Positions 13,928-20,468 of a stretch of DNA of 20,468 nucleotides are shown here, piece after piece. The position numbers and the translations under genes were made by a program. The notes under the pieces are model-generated. The model ran no database searches. It was not told where the DNA came from and was given only the letters and a program-made list of their open reading frames with translations. The stretch covers positions 1 to 20,468 of the forward strand of contig JAUXST010000808.1 of assembly GCA_030679805.1 (NCBI GenBank), read 5' to 3'. Within the stretch, counting starts at the first letter, position 1; each line of letters begins with the position of its first letter. This stretch comes from Reyranella sp. (GTDB lineage: Bacteria > Pseudomonadota > Alphaproteobacteria > Reyranellales > Reyranellaceae).

Positions 13928-14024
13928 GGCAACGTTGGCAGTGCCACAACCGGCATCGGTCCGCAATCAGACCAAAGTCGTCCGCGCCGCGCCGTCGACC
14001 CGGATGAACGGATCGCCCGGCGCC

Positions 14025-14366
14025 TTACGGATGCAGCGTGACTCTGCCGGCGCCGGTACCGCCGACGTCATTCGTGGAGGGCACTGTCGACTTCTTGATG
14101 CCGGTCTGGGCATCCTGGTCGATGCGATCCCGATTGCTCGACTCGACATTTACCGGGGCAGCCTTGTCACCGGCTTTCTTCGCAGTGTTGATCTCGGAGT
14201 TGGCGATGGCCTTGAGGGTGGTTGACGGTGCCGTTGTAGACCCTTGCGGCGTGCATCTCGGTTGCGCCGCCGGTGCCATGCGCATGTCCGTGGCTAGGGC
14301 AAGCTGCGGCAGCATCGGCCCGACGAGGGCCGCGCCCGCGAGAGTCATTCCGTAACACAAGGCCAT
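14025..14366 (-). CDS. Probable small exported protein
   Basis: A 113-aa protein. The ATG at 14366-14364 is preferred because GGGAG lies 8 bases upstream and a signal peptide follows at once (LCYGMTLAGAALVGPMLPQL, cleavage near ALA); two earlier in-frame ATGs lack this. The mature part is polar and probably disordered (STTAPSTTLKAIANSEINTA, NVESSNRDRIDQDAQTG), with one cysteine. No family is recognised. The opposite strand is open over the same span but has no ribosome binding site and reads unnaturally, so this strand is preferred. It lies upstream of paralogue C on the same strand, 97 bases away. Confidence 0.5.
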   Translation of the reverse strand: MALCYGMTLAGAALVGPMLPQLALATDMRMAPAAQPRCTPQGSTTAPSTTLKAIANSEINTAKKAGDKAAPVNVESSNRDRIDQDAQTGIKKSTVPSTNDVGGTGAGRVTLHP

Positions 14367-14486
14367 GTTCACCGCTCCCATGCCGCAACCAAATCCGATA
14401 TTGGAAGCGCAATGACGCAAAATGCCGTGTTGGCACTAGGGCAACGCGGAAGTCAGTCAAATCGGTTCACTATCGACGAGCCGGCC

Positions 14487-14957
14487 TCAGGCACCGCGTC
14501 GCGCCGGACAAAGCGACAACCACAGCAGCCCCGCCAGCATCGGCAGCACCACCCAGTTGAGCGCCGCGCCCGGCGCCGTGCCCATCGTCGTCAAGTGCTT
14601 CAGGTGGCCGGCGAGACCGCGCAGGCACGGCTCGGCCGCGAACACCGCCAGCGCGAGCGGCACCAGTCCGCGCCAGCGCAGCACCAGCACCCACAGCAGT
14701 CCTGCCAGCAGGAACTGGGAGGCGCCCCACTGGCCGAACAGCGCCACGATGTTCGAGCCGCCCGCAACCGAGATATCGATGGTGGCGATCGAGTGCGCAC
14801 CGCCATCCGGCGCCAGCAGATGGATGCAGCTACGCACCGTGATGACGGCGAGCCACGCCATCGCCCCCCACACCGCGAGGCGCGGGCCAGAGTAGGTGGC
14901 GGGATTGGCCGGCAGCAGCGCGGCGGGCGATGGCCGCCAGGAGGAGGGGAGGAGCAT
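14487..14957 (-). CDS. Small integral membrane protein (about four TM helices)
   Basis: A 156-aa protein. GGGAG lies about 12 bases before the ATG at 14957. Hydrophobic segments are at about 30-48 (VWGAMAWLAVITVRSCIHLL), 70-95 (ALFGQWGASQFLLAGLLWVL), 95-112 (GLVPLALAVFAAEPCL) and 130-150 (ALNWVVLPMLAGLLWLSLC). The polar loop between the first two (APDGGAHSIATIDISVAGGS) and the motif EPCLRGLAGHLK look conserved in what I recall of uncharacterised membrane proteins in Bradyrhizobium-type genomes. Inner-membrane location is likely; no transport or catalytic motif is visible. It is transcribed alone, away from the 15095 gene. Confidence 0.72.
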   Translation of the reverse strand: MLLPSSWRPSPAALLPANPATYSGPRLAVWGAMAWLAVITVRSCIHLLAPDGGAHSIATIDISVAGGSNIVALFGQWGASQFLLAGLLWVLVLRWRGLVPLALAVFAAEPCLRGLAGHLKHLTTMGTAPGAALNWVVLPMLAGLLWLSLCPARRGA

Positions 14958-15094
14958 CGGGCGACTCTACTCCCTGTCCCGTTCCAGCGTCTTGTCACGG
15001 CTTTTGATCAGGCCGCCTGGGTGCGAATGCCATTGACCGCGCCGCCGGCGCCGTGGAACGAGTCGTTCCTTCGTTCGGACCCTACGCAGATCGA

Positions 15095-15580
15095 ATGCTC
15101 GCTCAAAAGCTCAACCTTCTCCACATTGTGCTGCTGTTGAGCGCGGCGGCCTGCGTCTATTGCGTCATGTGGGAGAACCGGCAGAGGACGCTCGCTCTCA
15201 GGAGACACTTCCGGTCCGCCGGGTTCGCGATCCTGGCAGCGCTCCTGCTGTTGTTTTTTCAGGTTGGAACGAAACAGCCCATTTGGCCGTTCCTGGCCGC
15301 TCTGGCGCTCGGCCTGGTCGCAGGCGGTGCAAGCGGTGTCGCCTTGAAGCTCCGGGTCGATCGGTCCTGGCAGATCCCCCGGCCGGCCGGCACGCGCCAC
15401 ATGATCTGGATGGCGCTCCTGCTGGCAGCGGCGGCCGCCGTCGATATCGCAGGTGCCGCGATCGGGCCGGAGGCGAAGCTCTGGCGCTTCTATGCAACCC
15501 TGGGCGCCATGGCATGTTCGGGTGTGATGTTCGGACGCGCCATTGCCGTGGGGGTGCGCGTCTGGCGCCTGATCGGATAG
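15095..15580 (+). CDS. Integral membrane protein of unknown function
   Basis: A 161-aa protein if it starts at the ATG 15095; an in-frame GTG at 15053 would add 14 polar residues. Neither has a good ribosome binding site. About five hydrophobic segments are visible: LNLLHIVLLLSAAACVYCVM, FAILAALLLLFF, WPFLAALALGLVAGGASGVA, MIWMALLLAAAAAVDIAGAA and TLGAMACSGVMFGRAIAVGV. Basic residues (RQRTLALRRHFR, KLRVDRSW) lie in the loops. The layout recalls small DUF1453/CcdC-like membrane proteins but I cannot confirm that. The MFS transporter follows 80 bases downstream on the same strand and may be cotranscribed. Confidence 0.68.
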   Translation: MLAQKLNLLHIVLLLSAAACVYCVMWENRQRTLALRRHFRSAGFAILAALLLLFFQVGTKQPIWPFLAALALGLVAGGASGVALKLRVDRSWQIPRPAGTRHMIWMALLLAAAAAVDIAGAAIGPEAKLWRFYATLGAMACSGVMFGRAIAVGVRVWRLIG

Positions 15581-15660
15581 GCAGAGCGCCGAGCCCGCCA
15601 CTCTTTCATGGGGAGGGCTCGCCGGATGACGGCGCAATGGACGGCGCAACGAAAGCTTGC

Positions 15661-16878
15661 ATGAGCGAGAACAACAACAACGGCACGTCGTTCCGGCACG
15701 TGCTGCGCGCCTATCCGATGGATTTTTGGCGCCTGTGGTACGTCGGCATGGTCGTCTCCACCGTGCGCTGGCTGGAGACGGTCGCCATGGGCATCGTCGT
15801 CTACGCGCAGACCGGCTCGGCCCTCGTCGTCGCCATGGTCACCATGCTCCGCCTGGTTCCCATGGGCCTGTTCGGTGCCTTCCTCGGCGCCTTCGCCGAA
15901 CGGTTCGACCGGCGCCTGACGCTGGCCGGCATTGTCGGCCTGATGGCCGTCACCTCTTCAGTGCTCTCCGTCGTTGCCTGGGCAGGAACGCTAGAAGTCT
16001 GGCACCTCGCCGCCGCCAGTTTCATCAATGGCTGCGGCTGGGCCACCGACAATCCGCTGCGGCGGGTGATGATGGGCGAGGTCATGGGCCGCGATCGCAT
16101 GGCCACGGCCATGGCGCTCGATGTCGGCGCCGGCAATGCGAGCCGCATGGTCGGCCCCGCCGTCGGCGGCCTGCTGCTGGCAGGTGTCGGCATCGAGGGT
16201 GCCTTCCTGCTGAGCGTGCTGATGTATGCGTCGGCTGTCGCCGCCACGCTGCTGGTCCGGAGCCGCATGCCGTCCTCACCTGGCGCCGGCGCGGTGCTCG
16301 CCCGCACCTGGGAAGGCGTGGCGCTGATCTTTTCCGACCGGCGCCTGGGCGCCATCATGGTGGTGACCGTCATCTACAACGTCTTCGCCTGGCCCTTCAC
16401 CAGCATGATCCCCGTGATCGGTCGCGACCGGCTGTTGCTCGGCCCCGAAGGCGTGGGCCTCCTCACCAGCGTTGACGGCGTCGGCGCCTTCACAGGCGCC
16501 ATTCTGCTGGTGCTGTGGCTGATACCCGGCTGGCATGCCCGCGCCTATGTCGGCGGGACGGCCGCCTACCTGGTGGGGCTGATCGCCTTCGCTCTCGCCC
16601 CCACGCCTCTGCTAGCTGGCGCCGCGCTGCTGCTGACCGGTCTCAGTGGTGCCGCCTTCTCCACCTTGCAGGCCACGCTCGTCTACCTCGCGGCCCCGGT
16701 CGAAATGCGCTCGCGCATCCTGGGGGTCCTGTCCGTCTGCATCGGCACCGGGCCGATCGGCTTCGTCTGGCTGGGCGGGCTCGCCGACCTGATCGGCGCG
16801 CCGGAGGCAACGGCGATCACCGGGGCGATAGGGCTGCTGGCGCTCGCGGTGACCTGGCCGCTCTGGCGCAGGATCTGA
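15661..16878 (+). CDS. MFS transporter (MFS_3 / EntS-like)
   Basis: A 405-aa protein from the ATG 15661 (MSENNNNGTSFRHVL); an in-frame ATG at 15637 is an alternative, and both have weak ribosome binding sites. About 11-12 hydrophobic helices are visible. After the second or third helix the MFS loop motif appears as GAFLGAFAERFDRRLTL, equivalent to G-x-x-x-D-R-x-x-R-R. MVGPAVGGLLLAGVGIEGAF is the antiporter-like motif of the fifth helix region. The second half begins around GVALIFSDRRLGAIMVVTVI. Overall it resembles the MFS_3 or enterobactin-exporter-like group, which exports small molecules such as siderophores or drugs by proton exchange at the inner membrane. The substrate is unknown. Confidence 0.9.
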   Translation: MSENNNNGTSFRHVLRAYPMDFWRLWYVGMVVSTVRWLETVAMGIVVYAQTGSALVVAMVTMLRLVPMGLFGAFLGAFAERFDRRLTLAGIVGLMAVTSSVLSVVAWAGTLEVWHLAAASFINGCGWATDNPLRRVMMGEVMGRDRMATAMALDVGAGNASRMVGPAVGGLLLAGVGIEGAFLLSVLMYASAVAATLLVRSRMPSSPGAGAVLARTWEGVALIFSDRRLGAIMVVTVIYNVFAWPFTSMIPVIGRDRLLLGPEGVGLLTSVDGVGAFTGAILLVLWLIPGWHARAYVGGTAAYLVGLIAFALAPTPLLAGAALLLTGLSGAAFSTLQATLVYLAAPVEMRSRILGVLSVCIGTGPIGFVWLGGLADLIGAPEATAITGAIGLLALAVTWPLWRRI

Positions 16879-16962
16879 CCGAGATTTCTTCGGCGCGGCC
16901 ATGGGCCTCGATAGCTGCTATAGCCACGGCCCATTCGAACCAGCTCCCAATCGGAGGTCGCC

Positions 16963-17487
16963 ATGATCCACGCCATTGTCGTCACCCAGTTCTCCAAGAT
17001 GTTGAACAACCTGCTCGCCATCCTGGGCGAGGCGGAAAAATTCGCCGCCGAGAAGAAGTTTGAGACCGGCGTCCTGTTGCAGGCGCGCCTCTCGCCCGAC
17101 CAGTTCAGCCTGATGCAGCAGATCCGCACCGCCTGCGACACCGCCAAGCTCGGCGCCGCGCGCCTGGCCGGCCGCGAAAAAGACGCGCCGGTGCACGGCG
17201 ATACCGAGCAGACGCTGGCCGAGATCAGGGCGCGCCTCGACAGCGTGGTCGCCTATCTGAAGGGTTTTTCGCCCGAGGCCTTCGCCGCGGCGGCCGAGCG
17301 GCGCATCACCCAGCCGCGCTGGAACGGCAAGTCGCTGTCGGGCCAGGAATTCCTGATCCAGCACGTCATTCCCAACTTCTATTTTCACGTGGCGACGGCC
17401 TACGCGATCCTGCGCCACAACGGCGTCGGCATCGGCAAGAAGAACTATCTCGGCGACATGCCCTATCGCGAGGCCGCCGCCGCCTGA
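16963..17487 (+). CDS. DUF1993 family protein
   Basis: A 174-aa protein with GGAGG 6 bases before the ATG at 16963. It is helical throughout: HAIVVTQFSKMLNNLLAILG at the start, FETGVLLQARLSPDQFSLMQ at about 34-53, and LSGQEFLIQHVIPNFYFHVA (about 125-145) before YAILRHNGVGIGKKNYLG at the end. This is the signature of DUF1993, a DinB-like four-helix-bundle family in proteobacteria without known biochemistry. His residues in the third and fourth helices (IQHVIPNFYFHV) sit where DinB-like proteins bind metal. It is probably cytosolic. It is preceded by its own 84-base spacer after the MFS gene. Confidence 0.87.
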   Translation: MIHAIVVTQFSKMLNNLLAILGEAEKFAAEKKFETGVLLQARLSPDQFSLMQQIRTACDTAKLGAARLAGREKDAPVHGDTEQTLAEIRARLDSVVAYLKGFSPEAFAAAAERRITQPRWNGKSLSGQEFLIQHVIPNFYFHVATAYAILRHNGVGIGKKNYLGDMPYREAAAA

Positions 17488-17509
17488 CGCGCTGGGGCCC
17501 CCGCAGAGT

Positions 17510-17767
17510 TCACGTCTGGAAACGGGTGAGCGACGTCAGGGCAAGCATCCCCGCGACCAGGCCGGCGGCCACACCCGCCGCGGTCCAGAGGGTTCGCCGC
17601 AGCTGCCGCCGCAGGAGCACGCCCGGCTTCATGCTCGTGTCGCCGAATACTTCCGCGCCGAGGCTGCGGAGATAGAGCGATTTCGAGGCATGCCACCAGC
17701 CGAGCCATCCGCCGGCGACGCCGAAGACCAGCAAGGTGATCCAGATCAGATATTTGTAGGCGATCAT
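17510..17767 (-). CDS. Small membrane protein with two TM helices
   Basis: An 85-aa protein with GAAGG 8 bases before the ATG at 17767. The first helix is at about 6-25 (YLIWITLLVFGVAGGWLGWW) and the second at about 60-78 (TLWTAAGVAAGLVAGMLALT). They are joined by a polar loop with HASKSLYLRSLGAEVFGDTS and a basic stretch (LLRRQLRR) that should face the cytosol. No family is recognised. It meets the DUF1993 gene tail to tail with 22 bases between. The 217 bases upstream (17768-17984) hold nothing I can identify. Confidence 0.65.
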   Translation of the reverse strand: MIAYKYLIWITLLVFGVAGGWLGWWHASKSLYLRSLGAEVFGDTSMKPGVLLRRQLRRTLWTAAGVAAGLVAGMLALTSLTRFQT

Positions 17768-17984
17768 ACCGCTACCTTCAGATTGCCTCGGCGATGGCCG
17801 AGGGCACGTGCCGACACCGAAGCGATCTTCGTGCCATCCCTTCGGGAAACCTGCCGGGGACCGCTCCGCCGATGTGGCGCCGATGTGCTGTCACGGGCGC
17901 AACAAAGCAGCAGGAGCTGACGGCCAAATTACGCCGCGGCTGCCATATTGTCGCGAAATCGCCACTGTTGGAAATCGACGGTGC

Positions 17985-18173
17985 TCAATCGATGACGTCG
18001 GCCGTCACGTCGAGCGGCGCCGCGACGACGTCGCCTGCCACCGGCACCACCTTGACGGCGACGCTGGTGACGCGGACCGGGGCGGCGACCACGCCGCAGC
18101 CGGCCAGGCTCGTGCCCGCGGTCAGGATCAGCAGCACGCCCAGCAGGCGGCTCGGTCGGCAAAAGTGGCTCAC
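17985..18173 (-). CDS. Small lipoprotein (possibly DUF6726 family)
   Basis: A 62-aa protein if read from the GTG at 18173-18171, which has GAGGAGCAGAGGAA directly upstream; an in-frame ATG at 18218 would add 15 charged residues before the signal. The N-terminus has basic residues, a hydrophobic core (LLGVLLILTAGTS) and the lipobox LAGC with Cys26. The short mature part (GVVAAPVRVTSVAVKVVPVA, then GDVVAAPLDVTADVID) matches my recollection of the DUF6726 tiny lipoproteins, which end ...AAPFD-x-x-AD-x-ID; this is from memory and not checked. Function unknown. The gene is on the same strand as 18267-18665, 93 bases behind it. Confidence 0.65.
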   Translation of the reverse strand: MSHFCRPSRLLGVLLILTAGTSLAGCGVVAAPVRVTSVAVKVVPVAGDVVAAPLDVTADVID

Positions 18174-18266
18174 TTCCTCTGCTCCTCGATCCGGCGGTTC
18201 ACTCCTAAACGCCGGCAACCTTCGGGAGTTGCCAGGCTTTTCCGTGCCGGACTCCGCAGGCCGCGA

Positions 18267-18665
18267 TCAGGCAGTCTTGTCGCCCCGCGCGCCCTCGCCG
18301 CGGGCACCACCACGCCCCGGCATGGCGAGGGCCGCCGCGAATTCGCGCTGGAGCTCGGCCAGGGTCAGCATACCCGGCCGCGGTGGAAACTTGGCGACCG
18401 CCGCGTTTCGCCTGTTTTCGTCCGGCCACAAGGCCTGACGCGCCCGAGAGCGAGCCTCGTTGGTCTTGCCGCCGCGCAGGCTGGTGATCGCCGCCGCCAG
18501 GCAGCGACGCTCCCAGTCGCCCAGCGGGCAGACGCCGCTTTCGATGGCGTCGAGGATCTGGCGGATGGCCGCGTGGGCCAGTTGCTTGCCGTCCTCCGGG
18601 GCAGCCCCTTCGGAGGCGTCGGCGAGGGACTTGCGGAGCGCGATGAGAGCGGGCGAATCGGACAT
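18267..18665 (-). CDS. Hypothetical cytosolic protein
   Basis: A 132-aa protein from the ATG at 18665-18663, with GGTGG a few bases upstream. The same frame is open for 93 codons further upstream, but that extension has no ribosome binding site and reads as spacer. The protein is soluble and helical (ALIALRKSLADASEGAAPED, KQLAHAAIRQILDAIESG, CPLGDWERRCLAAAITSLRG) with two cysteines. A conserved-looking WERRCLAAA segment is followed by a Gly/Arg-rich tail (MPGRGGARGEGARGDKTA). No domain is recognised. Confidence 0.6.
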   Translation of the reverse strand: MSDSPALIALRKSLADASEGAAPEDGKQLAHAAIRQILDAIESGVCPLGDWERRCLAAAITSLRGGKTNEARSRARQALWPDENRRNAAVAKFPPRPGMLTLAELQREFAAALAMPGRGGARGEGARGDKTA

Positions 18666-18906
18666 GCGGCCACCATAGCGTGGATGGCGTGCGGCGTCGC
18701 GCGACGTGAACGGCTTGGGAAGGGGGAGCCCCGCCCGACTCGGCATGAGGTCATTTTGTTGGTCGCTTGGACGATTCGATGCTCGTCGGAAAACCTCCAG
18801 CCGCAACACTCTTTTGTCGCCGATCGGTGCGGATAGGCTTGCCAGGCTTAATGCCGCATTGTAAGTGCAATCTCTTCTGTCGAGGCGTTTTTGGAGGGCG
18901 TTCAGC

Positions 18907-20468
18907 ATGGCCGCAGAGAATCCGCCAGTCAGCAAGGGTGGCAATTATGCCGGCGCCTTCGCCTCCTACACGATCGTCGATCCCAATCTCAGATCTCTCC
19001 TGAACGACGACATGTGGACATCCGATGCGGCGGGCGCCACGCCGGCGACGCGGCTCACCTATTTCTTCCCGACCCTGGCCAGCCAGTATCCCGCCGACTA
19101 CCGGGATCAAGACGGCCTCGCGGTCTTCAAGCCGAGCACCCCCGAACAGCAGGCGGCGGCCCGCCTCGGCTTCAATCTCATCACCTCCTATACCGGCGTC
19201 GTCTTCGACCTCAGTCTCACGCCGGACGCGTCCATCCGGATCGCCGGTGCCGGCAAGCTGCCCGGCAACGAGGGCGGTTCGCACGCCAACTTTCCCCAAA
19301 AGGTCGATGGCCAGATCTCCAACGCCGCCGGTGACGTATTCCTCGGCGAGAACGGCACGCCTGCTTCCGCCCAGCTCTACGGCAACGACACCTTCGCCAC
19401 CATCATCCACGAGATCGGCCATGCGCTCGGCCTGAAGCATCCTTTCTTGACCTATCCCAACGGCGCCATCTCGGCGTCGCGCAACGACATCGAATTCACG
19501 GTGATGACCTACTCGAGCTTCCTGAGCGGCGAGGTGAGCCTCAACGCCAACACGACCGCGCCCGACGGCTCCTCCGTGTCGGGCTACATGATGTACGACA
19601 TCGCCGCCCTCCAGGAGTTGTACGGCGCCGACTTCAGCAAGGCCAAGAGCGACAACAAGCCTGCGGACAAGGACACCTACACCTGGAACCCGACCACGGG
19701 GCAGCAGCTCATCAACGGGCTGCCGGCGCCCAATACCGGCCCGACGGAGACGAAGAAGATCTTCCAGACGGTGTGGACCAGGGGCGCCGACACCACCTAC
19801 GACCTCAGCAACTTCGACAACGACCAGGTCGACGACCTGCGGCCGGGCCAGTGGCTCCGCTTCTCGCCGGACCAGCTCGCCGACCTGAACCGGGGAGCCC
19901 CCGAGGGCACGCCGCGGTACCAGGCTCAGGGCAATGTCTACAACAGCCTGCTCTACCACGGCGACACGCGCTCGGAGATCGGCACGCTGATGGCCGGCGC
20001 CGGTAACGACACCATCATCGGCAACGACCTCGACAACAAGCTCTACGGCAACAAGGGCAACGACACGATCGACGGCGGCATCGGCGACGACATCCTCTAC
20101 GGCGGCCTCGGCGACGACGTGCTCACCGGCGGGTTCGGTTATAAAAACCAGCTGTGGGGCGGCACTGGCAACGACACCGCGTCCTACGCCGAGCGGACGG
20201 GCGTGGTCTATGCCGATCTCACCGCCAACTACGGCGATGTCGACTACATGCCGGCCGACAAGTTCAACGGCATCGAGAACCTGACCGGCGGCTCGGGCCC
20301 CAACACCCTGATCGGCAACGCCGTCGACAACACGCTGACGGGCGGCGCCGCGGCCGACCAGCTCCATGGCTTCGACGGCGCCGACCATCTGGTGGGCGCC
20401 GCCGGCAACGACATGTTGGATGGCGGGCTCGGCGCCGACTCGCTGCTGGGCGGCGACGGCGACGAAAT
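18907..20468 (+). CDS. Serralysin-like RTX metalloprotease (peptidase M10), C-terminus cut by window edge
   Basis: 520 codons are visible from the ATG at 18907, with GGAGGG 8 bases upstream. No signal peptide is present, as expected for type I secretion. The zinc-binding helix HEIGHALGLKH is at 168-178 and the Met-turn VMTYSS at about 199-204 with Met200 and Tyr202, together the metzincin/serralysin active site. Residues about 280-355 resemble the M10 C-terminal linker (TRGADTTYDLSNFDNDQVDD). From about 359 RTX nonapeptides follow (GAGNDTIIG, NKGNDTIDG, GIGDDILYG, GLGDDVLTG), then further clusters (GTGNDTASY, AAGNDMLDGGLGADSLLGGD) up to the window edge. The protein would be folded by calcium outside the cell. 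The usual ABC transporter, membrane fusion protein and TolC partners are not in the window. The family is sure; the substrate is unknown. Confidence 0.94.
   Translation, partial: MAAENPPVSKGGNYAGAFASYTIVDPNLRSLLNDDMWTSDAAGATPATRLTYFFPTLASQYPADYRDQDGLAVFKPSTPEQQAAARLGFNLITSYTGVVFDLSLTPDASIRIAGAGKLPGNEGGSHANFPQKVDGQISNAAGDVFLGENGTPASAQLYGNDTFATIIHEIGHALGLKHPFLTYPNGAISASRNDIEFTVMTYSSFLSGEVSLNANTTAPDGSSVSGYMMYDIAALQELYGADFSKAKSDNKPADKDTYTWNPTTGQQLINGLPAPNTGPTETKKIFQTVWTRGADTTYDLSNFDNDQVDDLRPGQWLRFSPDQLADLNRGAPEGTPRYQAQGNVYNSLLYHGDTRSEIGTLMAGAGNDTIIGNDLDNKLYGNKGNDTIDGGIGDDILYGGLGDDVLTGGFGYKNQLWGGTGNDTASYAERTGVVYADLTANYGDVDYMPADKFNGIENLTGGSGPNTLIGNAVDNTLTGGAAADQLHGFDGADHLVGAAGNDMLDGGLGADSLLGGDGDE

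Noticed and set aside
13450..13956. Upstream extension of paralogue B across paralogue C
   Set aside because: Out-of-frame reading of copy C; B and C share the same MPLHWTIDP start at their own ATGs.
14038..14355. 105-codon plus-strand ORF opposite the 14025-14366 gene
   Set aside because: No ribosome binding site and no signal or domain; the minus frame has both signal peptide and Shine-Dalgarno. It remains a weak alternative.
15160..15660. 167-codon N-terminal extension of the MFS frame
   Set aside because: It overlaps the 15095-15580 membrane protein in another frame and reads as arginine/glycine-rich shadow; MFS homology starts only after 15661.
16897..16943. ATAGCTGCTAT dyad and GGGCC/GGCCC arms before the DUF1993 gene
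   Set aside because: Short arms expected by chance in GC-rich spacer; no promoter pattern fits around them.
18751..20388. 545-codon minus-strand ORF opposite the metalloprotease
   Set aside because: Val/Gly/Arg-rich mirror of RTX repeat codons; the plus frame has HEIGHALGLKH and a strong ribosome binding site.

Overview
The window is GC-rich (well above 60 % by eye in coding DNA) with strongly C/G-biased third codon positions. It carries many small exported or lipid-anchored proteins of types common in soil Alphaproteobacteria (Bradyrhizobium-, Reyranella- or Hyphomicrobiales-like). That placement is an inference from gene content and base composition; no rRNA or tRNA is present to confirm it.

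Layout. 1-936 (-) is the N-terminal part of a three-TM membrane sensor cut by the window edge. Across an AT-rich divergent region lies a ClpP-fold exported protein (1104-2321, +). Two exported low-complexity proteins follow (2405-3052, -; 3321-3629, +). A TetR regulator and an FAD-dependent aromatic-hydroxylase-type monooxygenase form a same-strand pair (5848-3665, -) with an inverted repeat in the spacer that overlaps the monooxygenase ribosome binding site.

5.95-7.85 kb is a zone of decayed genes. It holds the first ~25 codons of a SpoIIAA/STAS-like gene, a small secreted-protein gene with a stop at codon 2, a frameshifted universal-stress-protein gene, and a coaD-like (phosphopantetheine adenylyltransferase) gene broken by one in-frame TAG. 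The coaD relic lies inside a 780-bp module bounded by 32-bp near-perfect inverted repeats with CTAG at both outer ends. The module has no transposase, so it looks like a non-autonomous mobile element carrying cargo.

7.9-14.0 kb holds an autotransporter, a small exported protein, a glutathione S-transferase, an exported NTF2-like protein, a 55-aa basic protein, a lipoprotein, a helical 81-aa protein, and three intact paralogues of the same SpoIIAA/STAS-like family (11881-12264, 13078-13449, 13556-13927, all -). A perfect TTGA-N6-TCAA (FNR/FixK-type) dyad lies between the lipoprotein and the 81-aa gene.

14.0-18.7 kb holds small membrane or exported proteins, an MFS transporter, a DUF1993 protein and a small lipoprotein. 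The window ends inside a serralysin-type (M10) RTX metalloprotease (18907-end, +) that would be exported by a type I system lying outside the window.

The genes do not form one pathway. The region reads as accessory or envelope-stress chromosome made of mono- and bicistronic units. The most unusual parts are the inverted-repeat-bounded coaD module with its surrounding relics, and the four-member paralogue family.
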